Positions 44,396 through 53,908 of a DNA stretch of 64,000 bases are shown in pieces. Source of the stretch: Pseudosulfitobacter sp. DSM 107133. Its GTDB lineage: Bacteria > Pseudomonadota > Alphaproteobacteria > Rhodobacterales > Rhodobacteraceae. The notes beneath the pieces were generated by a model. That model made no database searches. It had not been told where the DNA came from and saw nothing but the letters and a program-made list of their open reading frames with translations. The position numbers were made by a program, and so were the translations under genes. The DNA lies in assembly GCF_022788695.1 (NCBI RefSeq), contig NZ_CP085154.1:2914001-2978000 (forward strand), read 5' to 3'. Each line of letters begins with the position of its first letter. Position 1 is the stretch's first letter.

Positions 44396-44477
44396 GCCCT
44401 ATTATATCGTATCGCGCGCGCTCAGAGTCCAGATGCGGCGCGATACGCTTTTGTTTCTATCGCCCGGCCCCGTTGCG

Positions 44478-44523
44478 GCTGCGGGAGCCTCCGGCGGGGA
44501 TATTTGCGGCCAAAAGAAACGGG
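44478..44523. repeat. Dispersed GC-rich intergenic repeat, copy C
   Basis: Reverse complement begins CCCGTTTCTTTTGGCCGCAA followed by ATATCCCCGCCGGAGGC. It therefore matches the first half of copy A (10471-10524) almost base for base over TTTCTTTTGGCC(A/G)CAAATATCCC. It lies between dnaG and a small secreted-protein gene. Confidence 0.6.
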
Positions 44524-44527
44524 TGGG

Positions 44528-44836
44528 TTATTGTTGCAGGCAAAGCTCCGACCATGCGGCCCCAAGGTCCTTGGACTTCAGGTCTTTGCGTTTTTGCTCG
44601 TAAACCCAGGGAGTGATGATCGGGATGGCGGCGTTATAGCCTTCGGGCCAGGTGGGATCGTTGGCAAGAAGGGTTTCGGACACCTTGCGTTCCTTGACCC
44701 CATCAACACGCGCAGCCTGCACAGCCGAGACGATGGCGGCCTGATAGGCGCAGCTTTGTTCTTTGGTGTCTGCTGCAAAGGCAGCAGTGGACAGGCCGGC
44801 AACGGCCAGAGTGGCAATCATTATGGAACGGGTCAT
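44528..44836 (-). CDS. Small secreted protein
   Basis: 102 residues with a clear signal peptide (1-21, ending AAFA). The mature chain is about 80 residues with one Cys near each end (EQSCAYQ and ELCLQQ), probably disulfide-bonded, and a WPEGYNAAIPIITPWVYE centre. No family was recognised. It is a single gene on the minus strand between soxG and dnaG; a GC-rich repeat lies just beyond its 3' end. Confidence 0.75.
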   Translation of the reverse strand: MTRSIMIATLAVAGLSTAAFAADTKEQSCAYQAAIVSAVQAARVDGVKERKVSETLLANDPTWPEGYNAAIPIITPWVYEQKRKDLKSKDLGAAWSELCLQQ

Positions 44837-44876
44837 GGCGGGCCTCTTGGGGTCTGCGTTATATGTTTGGTGCTAT

Positions 44877-45425
44877 CTAATGCCGTACGGCAAGGCTTTC
44901 CATCGCCGTGACAAGATCGTGAACCAGTGTTGCCGCCATGCTGCGAAATACAAGGATCAGAAAGCTGTCGTTGCCTGTGCGGGTGATCGACGCGGTCATG
45001 TGGCCCAGTTGGGTGCGCACGGTGTGGCCCTGTTTGAAGGTGGCGGGCGACAGATCGACCGGCACCAGCCGCGCCAGCACCGCGCGCGCGTCATCGCCTG
45101 ACAGGGTCACGCAGGCCCATGCGTCCGACTGGTCGCTTAGCGCGGCGTGATCGGCCAGCGTGGCGTCAGGCGCGGGGCCTGCCAGCAGGGCAAGTTCGCG
45201 GCCAAACCAGATCGCGCGCGCGCCGTCCTTGCCAGTAGTGCGGTTGGGCGCAGGAAAGGCCATGCCATGGGCGGCCTTGAGCGCCTCAGAGATCGCATTG
45301 CCCTTGTACGGCGCGACCGAGGTCAGCAGGCCAAGGTCGGTTTCCGTCAACGTGCAGGTGCCCACGGTCCGGGGCAGCAGCCCCGCGCAGGGCGATGTTG
45401 CGGTCAGGGTCAGTGCATCAGCCAT
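44877..45425 (-). CDS. soxG: Sarcosine oxidase, gamma subunit
   Basis: 182 residues, the small folate-side subunit of heterotetrameric sarcosine oxidase. Its fold is that of the GcvT/YgfZ-like family (LSGDDARAVLARLVPVDLSPATF, then TASITRTGNDSFLILVFRS). It is the last gene of soxBDAG, starting 4 bases after the soxA stop. The ATG at 45425 is used; the open frame upstream overlaps soxA and is not coding. Confidence 0.92.
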   Translation of the reverse strand: MADALTLTATSPCAGLLPRTVGTCTLTETDLGLLTSVAPYKGNAISEALKAAHGMAFPAPNRTTGKDGARAIWFGRELALLAGPAPDATLADHAALSDQSDAWACVTLSGDDARAVLARLVPVDLSPATFKQGHTVRTQLGHMTASITRTGNDSFLILVFRSMAATLVHDLVTAMESLAVRH

Positions 45426-45429
45426 ATCA

Positions 45430-48363
45430 TCAACCGCGTGCGCGGCCTCCTTCCGGGTCCAGGAACACAGGGGCGCAAACCTCGACAACCGTGTCGATGC
45501 CGCGCAGGGCGTCCACAAATCGCAAGCGGTCGCCGTGCCGCTCTGCCCCGTCGCGGACAAAACCAAGGCCGATGTAATGGCCAAAGTCGGGCGAGAAGGC
45601 GACCGAGGTCACATAGCCCTGATCGTTTTCAGGCACCGCATCAGACCCTTCGGAATACAAATGCGCCCCTGCGGTCAGTTTCTTGATGGCCCCCGCGGGT
45701 TTGAGCCCCACCAGCTGGGCACGGTCCTCGTCCACCAGACCCGCGCGCGCGGCCATCGTCTTGCCGATACAGTCCTTTTTGGTCGAGATCATCCGCTCCA
45801 TGCCGATGTCAAAGGCAGTAACCCGACCGTCGATCTCGGAATGGGTGATAAAGCCCTTTTCGATGCGCAGCACGTTCAGTGCCTCCATGCCGTAGGCCCC
45901 GCCCTCCAGCGCCTCGGCCCGTTTGACCAGCACCCGGAACAGCGCATCGCCATAGCGCGCGGGCACCGCCAGTTCATAGGCATGTTCGCCCGAGAACGAG
46001 ATGCGGAACAGCCGCGCGTCGATCCCTGCCACACGCACCGGACCGCAGGCCATGAAAGGCCAGCTGTCATTGTCAATCGCCGTCTCAACCAGCCCGTTTA
46101 CCAGATCGCGCGCTTTTGGGCCTGCGAGGGCAAACTGTGCCCATTGCTCGGTGACAGACATGATCCGCACATCCCACTCGGGATGCAGCGCCTGCGTGAT
46201 AAACTCCAGATGGCGCATCACTGGCCCCGCGGCGGCGGTTGTGGTGGTCATGACAAAATGCCTCTCACCCAGCCGTGCGGTGGTGCCGTCGTCCATCACG
46301 AACCCGTCTTCGCGCAGCATCAGACCATAGCGCACCCGCCCGACATTGAGCGTGGAAAACATGTTGGTATAGGCGAAATCCAGCAGCCTGGCGGCATCCG
46401 GCCCCTGAATGTCGATCTTGCCCAGCGTGGACACGTCGCAAACGCCCACGGCGTTGCGCACATAGCCGACCTCGCGGTCACAGGATTGTCGCCAGTTGCT
46501 TTCGCCCCTGCGCGGGAAATAGCTGGGGCGATACCAAAGCCCCGCCTCGATCATCGGCGCGCCCATGGCGATGCTGGCAGCATGCGAAGTGGTCAGACGT
46601 TCGGGCGCAAACCCCTTGCCCCGCGCGCCCGCGCCAAGGGCGGCCAGGGTGACCGGCGTATAGGGCGGGCGGAAGGTTGTGGTGCCGGTCTCGGGAATGC
46701 CGCGCCCCGTCGCGTCGGCCAGCACCGCCAGCGCGCCCACATTCGAGTTCTTGCCCTGATCGGTCGCCATCCCTTGCGTGGTATAGCGTTTCATATGTTC
46801 GACCGAGCGGAAGTTTTCGGTGGCGGCCTGCTTCACATCCTTGACCGTCACGTCGTTCTGGAAGTCCAGCCAGGCGCGCCCCTTGCCCGCCACGGCCCAC
46901 AGCGGGGAAATCGCATAAGCGGCATCATCGGCCACCGGCACCGCGACATCCGCCACCGACCGGCCCAAGTCGCGCAGCACCGCCCGAGCAGCCTCGGCGC
47001 CAGAGGTCAGGCAGCCTTGGGTCGAAAACACGCCCAGTGCCGCCCCTGCAACGGTCATGCCCGGAATCGCCCCCGCCATCGGCACAAAGCTGGCAAGGCT
47101 GTCGTCCCATACGGGCCGTCCGTTCATATGGCAGGTCAGATGCACCGAGGGGTTCCAACCACCGGACATGGCCAGACAGTCGGTCGCCAGCTTGTCCTGT
47201 CCCGAGGTGGTCCGGTAGGTGATCGCATCCAGCCCCGTGCGGCCCGTGCTGTTGCACACCTGCGCACCACGGATCAGGCGATAATCGCCCTGCGTCTGCG
47301 CATCCGGGCGGCTGTCGAGCACGGCGGTCACATGAACGCCCGCGTCAATCAGGTCCAGCGCGGTGCGGTGGGCCGCGTCGTTGTTGGCAAAGACGGTGAC
47401 CGCCCTGCCCGGAGCAACGCCCCAACGGTTCAGATAGGCGCGCACGGCCCCCGCCGTCATGATACCGGGGCGGTCGTTGTTCTGGAACGCGATGGGCCGC
47501 TCCAGCGCGCCCGCGGCCAGAATGCTGCGCTGTGCGACAATCCGCCAGAAGGTCTCGCGCGGCAGCCGCCCGTCGGGGCGCGCGATGTGGTGCGACACCC
47601 GTTCCAGCGCGCCATAAGTGCCCTGATCATAGGCCCCGGTAACCGTGGTGCGTGTCATCAGGCGCACGTTGTCCATGCCTGCCAGTTCGGCCAGCACTTC
47701 GGCGGCCCAATCGGCCCCCGCCAGCCCGTCGACCGCATCTGTCTCGGCCAGCAACCGCCCGCCCATCTGCGCGTCTTCGTCGGCCAGTATCACATCGGCC
47801 CCCGACCGCGCCGCAACCAGCGCCGCCATCAGACCCGCAGGGCCCGCGCCGATCACCAGCAGATCGCAGAAGGCAAAGGCTTTCTCGTAGCGGTCCTGAT
47901 CCGCTTGTCCGCTCAGCGCACCAAGGCCAGCGGCGCGCCGGATCGCCGGTTCGTACACCTTCTCCCAAAAGGCGCGCGGCCACATGAATGTCTTGTAATA
48001 GAACCCTGCCGACAGAAACGGCGCGGCCAGATCGTTGACCGCCAGCAGATCAAGATTCAGCGAAGGGAACGCATTCTGCGACCGCGCTTCCAATCCTTCG
48101 TACAGCTCTTGCGTGGTGGCCCGCACGTTGGGTTCGCGCGCTGCCCCCGTGCCCACCGTCATCAGCGCATTGGGTTCCTCGCTGCCCGCCGTCAGCACGC
48201 CGCGCGGGCGGTGGTATTTGAAAGAACGGCCCATCAGCCGCACATCGTTTGCCAACAACGCCGAGGCAATCGTGTCGCCGTCAAAGCCCTGATAGTCGAT
48301 CCCGTCAAAGCGGAAATTCACCGTGGTGCTGCGGTCGACGCGCCCCTTGCCTGCAACCCTCAT
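45430..48363 (-). CDS. soxA: Sarcosine oxidase, alpha subunit
   Basis: 977 residues. The N-terminal half has a 2Fe-2S-like fold without cluster, then a Rossmann dinucleotide site (VIGAGPAGLMAALVAARSG) that binds NAD. The C-terminal 400 residues are an aminomethyltransferase (GcvT-like) domain that passes the sarcosine methyl carbon to tetrahydrofolate. Landmarks are FKYHRPRGVLTAG near residue 48 and SFSGEHAYELAVP near 800. Its ATG overlaps the soxD stop by 4 nt. It works with SoxB, SoxD and SoxG in one complex. Confidence 0.95.
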   Translation of the reverse strand: MRVAGKGRVDRSTTVNFRFDGIDYQGFDGDTIASALLANDVRLMGRSFKYHRPRGVLTAGSEEPNALMTVGTGAAREPNVRATTQELYEGLEARSQNAFPSLNLDLLAVNDLAAPFLSAGFYYKTFMWPRAFWEKVYEPAIRRAAGLGALSGQADQDRYEKAFAFCDLLVIGAGPAGLMAALVAARSGADVILADEDAQMGGRLLAETDAVDGLAGADWAAEVLAELAGMDNVRLMTRTTVTGAYDQGTYGALERVSHHIARPDGRLPRETFWRIVAQRSILAAGALERPIAFQNNDRPGIMTAGAVRAYLNRWGVAPGRAVTVFANNDAAHRTALDLIDAGVHVTAVLDSRPDAQTQGDYRLIRGAQVCNSTGRTGLDAITYRTTSGQDKLATDCLAMSGGWNPSVHLTCHMNGRPVWDDSLASFVPMAGAIPGMTVAGAALGVFSTQGCLTSGAEAARAVLRDLGRSVADVAVPVADDAAYAISPLWAVAGKGRAWLDFQNDVTVKDVKQAATENFRSVEHMKRYTTQGMATDQGKNSNVGALAVLADATGRGIPETGTTTFRPPYTPVTLAALGAGARGKGFAPERLTTSHAASIAMGAPMIEAGLWYRPSYFPRRGESNWRQSCDREVGYVRNAVGVCDVSTLGKIDIQGPDAARLLDFAYTNMFSTLNVGRVRYGLMLREDGFVMDDGTTARLGERHFVMTTTTAAAGPVMRHLEFITQALHPEWDVRIMSVTEQWAQFALAGPKARDLVNGLVETAIDNDSWPFMACGPVRVAGIDARLFRISFSGEHAYELAVPARYGDALFRVLVKRAEALEGGAYGMEALNVLRIEKGFITHSEIDGRVTAFDIGMERMISTKKDCIGKTMAARAGLVDEDRAQLVGLKPAGAIKKLTAGAHLYSEGSDAVPENDQGYVTSVAFSPDFGHYIGLGFVRDGAERHGDRLRFVDALRGIDTVVEVCAPVFLDPEGGRARG

Positions 48364-48623
48364 TGCGCCACCTCTGACGCCAGCCGCGCGCCTGATACCG
48401 CATGGGTCACCGTGTTGCGCGTCACCACCAGCCACGCGCCACAGCCTGCGTCATGGCTCCACAGCTCGTCCAGATCGCCGGGCAGGTTCTCGCGCAGGTG
48501 CACATAATCGTCCCACGCAGTCGCATCCGCATCCGGCGCAGGCCGGTGCAGCGCCAGCGCGGCCCCTTGATAATAAAACTCGCGGCGGTCCCGTTCTCCG
48601 CAAATCGGACAAGGCAAGCGCAT
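48360..48623 (-). CDS. soxD: Sarcosine oxidase, delta subunit
   Basis: 87 residues, the zinc-binding small subunit. The ligands expected from the known structure are Cys5, Cys8, His57 and Cys61 (CPIC and HDAGCGAW), all present. The flanking segment REFYYQGAA is also typical. It overlaps the start of soxA by ATGA. The gap to soxB is 85 bases, with no terminator seen. Confidence 0.95.
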   Translation of the reverse strand: MRLPCPICGERDRREFYYQGAALALHRPAPDADATAWDDYVHLRENLPGDLDELWSHDAGCGAWLVVTRNTVTHAVSGARLASEVAQ

Positions 48624-48708
48624 GGTCTGTTCCCCTTGATGCGGCAGGCCCGCATCTTCTCGTGTTCAAAAAATCCCTGGCCCAGGCTCCCGTCCAAAGC
48701 CCCGGACG

Positions 48709-49983
48709 CTAGTGTAGATTGTGCTGAGACCCGCTGGCCTCTTCGTCCAAAATTCCCCGCCCGGTGCGGAAACGGTCCAGCCGGTGCGCCGTGGCAACCG
48801 GATGCGGTGTGTCCGTGGCCAGCAAATGCGCAAAGGTGTGCCCCGAGGCTGGTGTCGCCTTGAACCCGCCATAGCACCAGCCGCAGTTCACATAGAGCCC
48901 GTCGATATGGGTGCGGTCGATCACCGGTGACCCATCAGGCGTCATGTCCATGATCCCGCCCCAACTGCGCAGCATCCGCGCCTTGCCGATCACCGGCATC
49001 AGGGTCATCGCTGCCTCGACCACATGTTCTGCGGTGGGCAGGTTGCCCCGCGCGCCGTAGCTGGAATACATGTCCAGATCACCGCCAAAGACCAGCCCGC
49101 CCTTGTCCGACTGGCTGATATAGAAGTGGCCCATGCCATAGGTCACCACATGGTCGATACAGGGTTTCAGCCCCTCGGTGACAAAGGCCTGCAGGACGTG
49201 GCTTTCAATCGGCAGCCGCATCCCCGCCATCGCCGCCACCTGGCTGGACCGGCCCGCGACCACCATACCGACCTTTTTGGCGCGGATCGCCCCGCGCGTG
49301 GTCTGCACCCCGCGCACGGCCCCGTTTTCAATGTCGATGCCGGTGACTTCGCAGTTCTGGATCAGATCAACGCCCCGGCTGTCGGCACTGCGCGCAAAGC
49401 CCCAGGCCACCGCATCATGGCGCGCGGTGCCGCCGCGTTTGTGGTACAGCCCGCCATAGATCGGAAAGCGGGTCTGGTCGAAATCCAGATAGGGCAGCAC
49501 CCGCTTTACGCCTGCGCGGTCCAACAGGATGGCGTCGTCGCCCTGTGCGATCATCTGGTTGCCACGCCGCGCAAAACCGTCGCGCTGCCCGTCGGAATGG
49601 AACAGGTTGATGATGCCGCGCTGGGAATGCATCACGTTGTAGTTCAGGTCTTCTTCCAACCCTTCCCACAGTTTCAGCGAATGGCTGTAGAACTCGGAAT
49701 TGCCGGGCAGCATGTAGTTGGCGCGCACAATCGTGGTGTTACGCCCCACGTTGCCGCCGCCAAGGTATCCTTTTTCCAGCACCGCCACATTGGTGATGCC
49801 ATGTTGCGATGCCAGATAATGCGCCGTGGCCAGCCCGTGACCGCCACCGCCGATAATGATGATGTCATATTCGGGCTTGGGCGCAGGGTCGCGCCAGTGT
49901 GGTGTCCAGCCGGTGTTGCCGGTCAGGCCCTCTTTCAGAACCCGCAGGCCGGAGAACCCTTTCGTCAACCGATCAAAGCCCAT
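48709..49983 (-). CDS. soxB: Sarcosine oxidase, beta subunit
   Basis: 424 residues, the flavin catalytic subunit that oxidises sarcosine (N-methylglycine) to glycine, a methylene unit and H2O2. The FAD-binding motif is IIIIGGGGHGLATAHYLA (about 40-57). GGTARHDAVAWGFARSA holds the His expected to carry covalent FMN. AAGGA precedes the ATG at 49983; the frame upstream of it is unsupported. It leads soxBDAG, consistent with use of glycine betaine and sarcosine. No folate genes such as glyA or purU are visible nearby. Confidence 0.95.
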   Translation of the reverse strand: MGFDRLTKGFSGLRVLKEGLTGNTGWTPHWRDPAPKPEYDIIIIGGGGHGLATAHYLASQHGITNVAVLEKGYLGGGNVGRNTTIVRANYMLPGNSEFYSHSLKLWEGLEEDLNYNVMHSQRGIINLFHSDGQRDGFARRGNQMIAQGDDAILLDRAGVKRVLPYLDFDQTRFPIYGGLYHKRGGTARHDAVAWGFARSADSRGVDLIQNCEVTGIDIENGAVRGVQTTRGAIRAKKVGMVVAGRSSQVAAMAGMRLPIESHVLQAFVTEGLKPCIDHVVTYGMGHFYISQSDKGGLVFGGDLDMYSSYGARGNLPTAEHVVEAAMTLMPVIGKARMLRSWGGIMDMTPDGSPVIDRTHIDGLYVNCGWCYGGFKATPASGHTFAHLLATDTPHPVATAHRLDRFRTGRGILDEEASGSQHNLH

Positions 49984-50137
49984 GTCCCATCCTTTTCCCA
50001 AAGCACGCACAGGCAGGCTGGCGCATCAGATCAAAAGTATCAATGGGGCACCGGCAATCCACCCAGATTACCGACATCGACCATCATACCAGCGACACCA
50101 GGTTCAGCAGCGTCAGGGTGCGGTGCGTTTCGATCAG

Positions 50138-50171
50138 ACAAAAGAGCGGGCAGAGGGGGGCCCCTGCCCGC
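50138..50171 (-). terminator. Rho-independent terminator of glutamate dehydrogenase gene
   Basis: On the minus strand GCGGGCAG (50171-50164) pairs with CTGCCCGC (50153-50146) around a 10-nt loop, followed by TCTTTTGTCTG. It lies 6 bases after the stop codon at 50178. Confidence 0.8.
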
Positions 50172-50177
50172 ATCAGA

Positions 50178-51608
50178 TCACAGACCTTTGGCGCGATAGC
50201 TGGTCGCCACGCGGTCAATCGACACCAGATAGGCAGCGGTGCGCAGATCCTTGACATCGTCGCGCGAGCGCCAGACCTCGGCCATGGCCTGATAGGCCGT
50301 GCGCATCGTGTCTTCGAGACCCGAGCGCACCAGTTCAAGCTCCCCCGCGCCGCGCAGGTATTTGGTCTTGAAATCAGGCGACAGGGTCCAGCCCAGTTCC
50401 TTGTCCTTGGACAGCCGCTCCAGTTCTTCCACGATCAGCTGGTGGCGCGCCTCTTCCTGACGCCGCCCCATACGGCCAAAGCGGATGTGGCTCAGGTTCT
50501 TGACCCATTCGAAATAGGACACCGTCACACCGCCCGCGTTGGCAAACATGTCTGGAATGATCACACAGCCCTTTTCGCGCAGGATGTCGTCAGCCCCCGC
50601 CGTCACCGGACCGTTCGCAGCCTCGATAATCAGGGGCGCCTTGACGCGCTCGGCGTTGCCAAGGTTGATCACCCCCTCAAGCGCCGCCGGGATCATGATG
50701 TCACAATCGGCCTCAAGCACTGATGAACCATCCTCGACATAGGTCGCGTTGGGGTAACCTTTGACACCGCCATGTTCACGGATCCATTTTGCCACCGCTT
50801 CGACATCAACACCCTTGGCATCGGTCAGCGCGCCGTCGCGTTCGATAATGCCAGTCACCAACGCGCCATCTTCCTCTGACAGGAACTTGGCAGCGTGATA
50901 CCCCACGTTGCCCAGACCCTGCACGATCACGCGCTTGCCTTCCAGCGTGCCGGTCAGGTTGGCCTTGGCCACGTCCTGCGGATGGCGAAAGAACTCTTGC
51001 AGCGCATATTGCACGCCGCGCCCCGTCGCTTCGACACGGCCCTGAATCCCGCCCGCATGGGGTGGTTTACCCGTCACGCAGGCCTTGGCGTTGATGTCTG
51101 TGGTGTTCATCCGCGCATACTGATCGGCAATCCATGCCATTTCACGTTCACCCGTGCCCATGTCAGGGGCCGGTACGTTCTGGCTGGGATGGATCAGGTC
51201 GCGTTTGGCCAGCTCATAGGCAAAACGGCGGGTGATCAGCTCAAGCTCGTGTTCCTCGTATTCGCGCGGGTCGATGCACAAACCACCCTTTGAGCCGCCA
51301 AAGGGTGCCTCGACCAGGGCGCATTTGTAGGTCATCAGGGCCGCCAGCGCCTCGACCTCGTCCTGGTTCACGCCCAGCGAATAGCGGATCCCCCCCTTGA
51401 CCGGCTCCATATGCTCCGAGTGAACCGAGCGGTATCCGGTAAAGGTCTGGATCTTGCCGCGCAGGCGCACGCCAAAGCGTACCGTGTATGTGGCGTTGCA
51501 AACCCGGATTTTCTCTTCAAGGCCGGGCGGCAAATCCATCAATGCGACAGCCCTGTTGAACATCAAATCCACGCTTTCGCGGAAACTGGGTTCTTGCACG
51601 TTGCTCAT
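50178..51608 (-). CDS. Glutamate dehydrogenase (Glu/Leu/Phe/Val dehydrogenase family)
   Basis: 476 residues. Catalytic and substrate motifs are intact: GGIRYSLGV, the lysine of TYKCALVEAPFGGSKGG, VPAPDMGTGEREMAW, and the NAD-binding VQGLGNVGYHAA. Size and sequence fit the NAD-type GDH of roseobacters. AAGGA lies upstream of the ATG at 51608. The gene has its own terminator (50138-50171) and a wide AT-rich promoter region, so it is monocistronic. It sits next to soxBDAG, whose product glycine feeds amino-nitrogen metabolism. Confidence 0.94.
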   Translation of the reverse strand: MSNVQEPSFRESVDLMFNRAVALMDLPPGLEEKIRVCNATYTVRFGVRLRGKIQTFTGYRSVHSEHMEPVKGGIRYSLGVNQDEVEALAALMTYKCALVEAPFGGSKGGLCIDPREYEEHELELITRRFAYELAKRDLIHPSQNVPAPDMGTGEREMAWIADQYARMNTTDINAKACVTGKPPHAGGIQGRVEATGRGVQYALQEFFRHPQDVAKANLTGTLEGKRVIVQGLGNVGYHAAKFLSEEDGALVTGIIERDGALTDAKGVDVEAVAKWIREHGGVKGYPNATYVEDGSSVLEADCDIMIPAALEGVINLGNAERVKAPLIIEAANGPVTAGADDILREKGCVIIPDMFANAGGVTVSYFEWVKNLSHIRFGRMGRRQEEARHQLIVEELERLSKDKELGWTLSPDFKTKYLRGAGELELVRSGLEDTMRTAYQAMAEVWRSRDDVKDLRTAAYLVSIDRVATSYRAKGL

Positions 51609-51935
51609 GACACTTCCTTTGATCGCGACTCGATTCCTTCGAGACAACTGACTCCAACCTATGACGAAGCGATTAAGACTTGCGACTTTTTTAGGCATAT
51701 TTTGCAGAATAAACGTTCAATCCAGCGGGCAATTGCAGGCAGAAACAATCTTCAACCCAATCCCATTACTGTCGACCAAACCGCCCGCAAAGCGCCACAA
51801 TTGACGCAAAAACACCGTAAAACCACAGTGATTGCTCCATTCCGCCTGATTCTCACCACAATCGGCATCCATTAAGGACGCTGGTGAATTGGCCTGTGCG
51901 GTCGAATTTGCACATAACAATATTGGACCTGCATC
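51609..51935. other. Divergent intergenic region gdh / tadG
   Basis: About 327 bases, AT-richer than its surroundings, with no supported gene. It must hold the promoters of both the glutamate dehydrogenase (left) and the pseudopilin operon (right). A stretch around 51690-51720 (TTTTTTAGGCATATTTTGCA) is especially AT-rich and could bind a global regulator, but no clear palindrome was found. Confidence 0.5.
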
Positions 51936-53369
51936 ATGACACGCATTTTTCGTGACACGAAAACCGGATCAGTCTCGGCACATACCTGCGGTTTGCGCGG
52001 ATCAATGCGTGCATTCGTCGATGACGACGATGGGTCGATGACCATTTTCGCCTGCTTCCTCTTGATGATGATGCTGCTGGTTGGCGGCATCGGTGTCGAC
52101 CTGATGCGCGGCGAAATGGAGCGCACGCGGCTTCAGAACACAATCGACCGCGCGGTTCTGGCCGCCGCCGATCTGGACCAACAGATGTCACCCGAAGCGG
52201 TGGTCACCGACTATTTCGAAAAATCCGGTCTGGGCGACTATTTGCAAAGCGTCACAGTGGACGAGGGTCTGAACTACCGGACCGTTACGGCGCGCGCCCG
52301 GACCAGCTCGAAAACCCAGTTCATGAGACTGATGGGCGTGTCGGAATTGAACGTGCCCGCCGTTGGCACTGCCAGCGAACGGATTGCCAATGTCGAAATT
52401 TCGCTGGTTCTGGATATTTCCGGCTCGATGTCCTCGAACAGCAAGATCGAGAACCTGCGCGATGCAGCAGGTGTTTTTGTCGATACTGTCATCCGCCCCG
52501 AAACCGACGATCTCGTGTCCCTGTCGCTGGTGCCCTATTCCGAGCATGTGAACGCCGGTAAAATGATTTTTGACGAACTGAATACCATTCACCGTCACAA
52601 CTTTTCATATTGCCTGGAAATACCGGATTCGGAATTCAGCTCTGCCGCGTTTGACTTGACCCGCACCTATGACCAGATGCAGCACTTTCAATGGAACTAT
52701 GACGGTTACAACAACGACCGCACGGATACCGTTTGCCCGCAATACAACTATGAAACAATCACACCACTTAGCCAGAACGCCACACGCCTGAAAGCACAGA
52801 TTAGCAAATTCCAGCCCCGTGCCGGTACGTCGATCTTTCTGGGTATGAAATGGGCCACCGCCCTTCTGGACCCGTCCTTTCGCCCTGTCGTCAACAACCT
52901 GATCACAGACAACAACATCGACAGCGCGTTTTCTGGGCGTCCCGTTGCCTATGACGATCAGGAAACCCTGAAAACCATCATTCTGATGACCGATGGCAAG
53001 AACGACCGCTCGAACCGCATCGCCGACTGGGCCTATGACTCCAGCAGCGACTACGTTCACTGGAGCAACTACAACTTCAACTGGTACCTCAGCCGCTACG
53101 TCAACTATTATGACCGCAAGTACTTTTATGTATCGAACTACTACACAGCCTCGCAAGGCGACTATTTGCTGGACAACATTTGCGACGCCGCCAAGGAAAA
53201 GGGCATTGTGATCTGGGCCATCGGCTTCGAGGTCGACGACCACGGTGCCGAGCAGATGAAGAACTGCGCCTCGACACCCAGCCACTTTTTCCGGGTCGAA
53301 GGTGTCGAGATCACCGAAGCGTTCAAGGCCATTGCCCGCACCATCAACCAACTGAGGCTGACACAATGA
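51936..53369 (+). CDS. TadG-like pilus-assembly protein with von Willebrand A domain
   Basis: 477 residues. The N-terminal type IVb-pilin-like segment is DDGSMTIFACFLLMMMLLVG (31-50), one membrane helix. A VWA domain follows, with the MIDAS start DISGS at 160-164 and the TDG motif at 352-354 (ILMTDGKNDR). Between them is a Tyr/Asn-rich region. A second very Tyr-rich stretch runs from 367 to 410, with 12 Tyr in 44 residues. It is probably an envelope protein linked to a Tad pilus. It overlaps the next gene by ATGA, giving a three-gene operon. Confidence 0.88.
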   Translation: MTRIFRDTKTGSVSAHTCGLRGSMRAFVDDDDGSMTIFACFLLMMMLLVGGIGVDLMRGEMERTRLQNTIDRAVLAAADLDQQMSPEAVVTDYFEKSGLGDYLQSVTVDEGLNYRTVTARARTSSKTQFMRLMGVSELNVPAVGTASERIANVEISLVLDISGSMSSNSKIENLRDAAGVFVDTVIRPETDDLVSLSLVPYSEHVNAGKMIFDELNTIHRHNFSYCLEIPDSEFSSAAFDLTRTYDQMQHFQWNYDGYNNDRTDTVCPQYNYETITPLSQNATRLKAQISKFQPRAGTSIFLGMKWATALLDPSFRPVVNNLITDNNIDSAFSGRPVAYDDQETLKTIILMTDGKNDRSNRIADWAYDSSSDYVHWSNYNFNWYLSRYVNYYDRKYFYVSNYYTASQGDYLLDNICDAAKEKGIVIWAIGFEVDDHGAEQMKNCASTPSHFFRVEGVEITEAFKAIARTINQLRLTQ

Positions 53370-53908
53370 TACGCAAGTTCATCAAAAGCCTGCGCAGGTT
53401 CAAAAAAGACGACCGCGGCTTTATGCTGGTCGAATTCGCGCTGGCGATCCCGCTGATCTTCACCATGTTCCTGACCTCGGTGGAACTGGGCATCTATACG
53501 ACCCGCCAGATTTTTCTGGACCGCGGCATGGAGATGACCATTCGCCTGGTGCGCCTGAACACCGGCAAGAATTATTCACATGCCGAGCTCAAGGACAGTA
53601 TCTGCCATTTCTCCGGCTTCCTGCCCGATTGCGACACCCGGTTGCGGTTGGAAATGAACCCGATTGATATGCGGGATTTTGCCGGCTTCCAGGGCACCGC
53701 GGATTGCATTGACACCTCGGAACCGGTGACGCCGCTGCGCAGTTTTTCGCATGGCTCCGACCATTCGATCATGCTGATGCGCGGCTGCTATATGTTCGAT
53801 CCGGTGTTCCGCATGAACGGCTTGGGGGAGAGCTTTGCCGAAAATGGCGATGGCGCTGGTCATGCCAAAATGGTCAGTGTCGCGGCCTTTGTACAGGAGC
53901 CACGCTAA
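53366..53908 (+). CDS. TadE/TadF-like pseudopilin protein
   Basis: 180 residues. A basic leader (MIRKFIKSLRRFKKDDRGFM) precedes LVEFALAIPLIFTMFLTSVELGIY, one hydrophobic helix with the Glu at the typical TadE position. The remaining 135 residues are periplasmic, with four or more Cys. The ATG at 53366 overlaps the tadG stop. No core Tad genes (tadA-C, cpaB-F) lie in the window, so the minor pilins would depend on a locus elsewhere. Confidence 0.85.
   Translation: MIRKFIKSLRRFKKDDRGFMLVEFALAIPLIFTMFLTSVELGIYTTRQIFLDRGMEMTIRLVRLNTGKNYSHAELKDSICHFSGFLPDCDTRLRLEMNPIDMRDFAGFQGTADCIDTSEPVTPLRSFSHGSDHSIMLMRGCYMFDPVFRMNGLGESFAENGDGAGHAKMVSVAAFVQEPR

Noticed and set aside
45160..48507. Very long open frame antisense to soxA (over 1100 codons), and similar long antisense frames elsewhere (for example 3089-4423 and 11477-13270).
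   Set aside because: These are by-products of high GC and codon bias; they are Arg/His/Pro-rich and have no domain logic, while the opposite frame encodes a clear family member.
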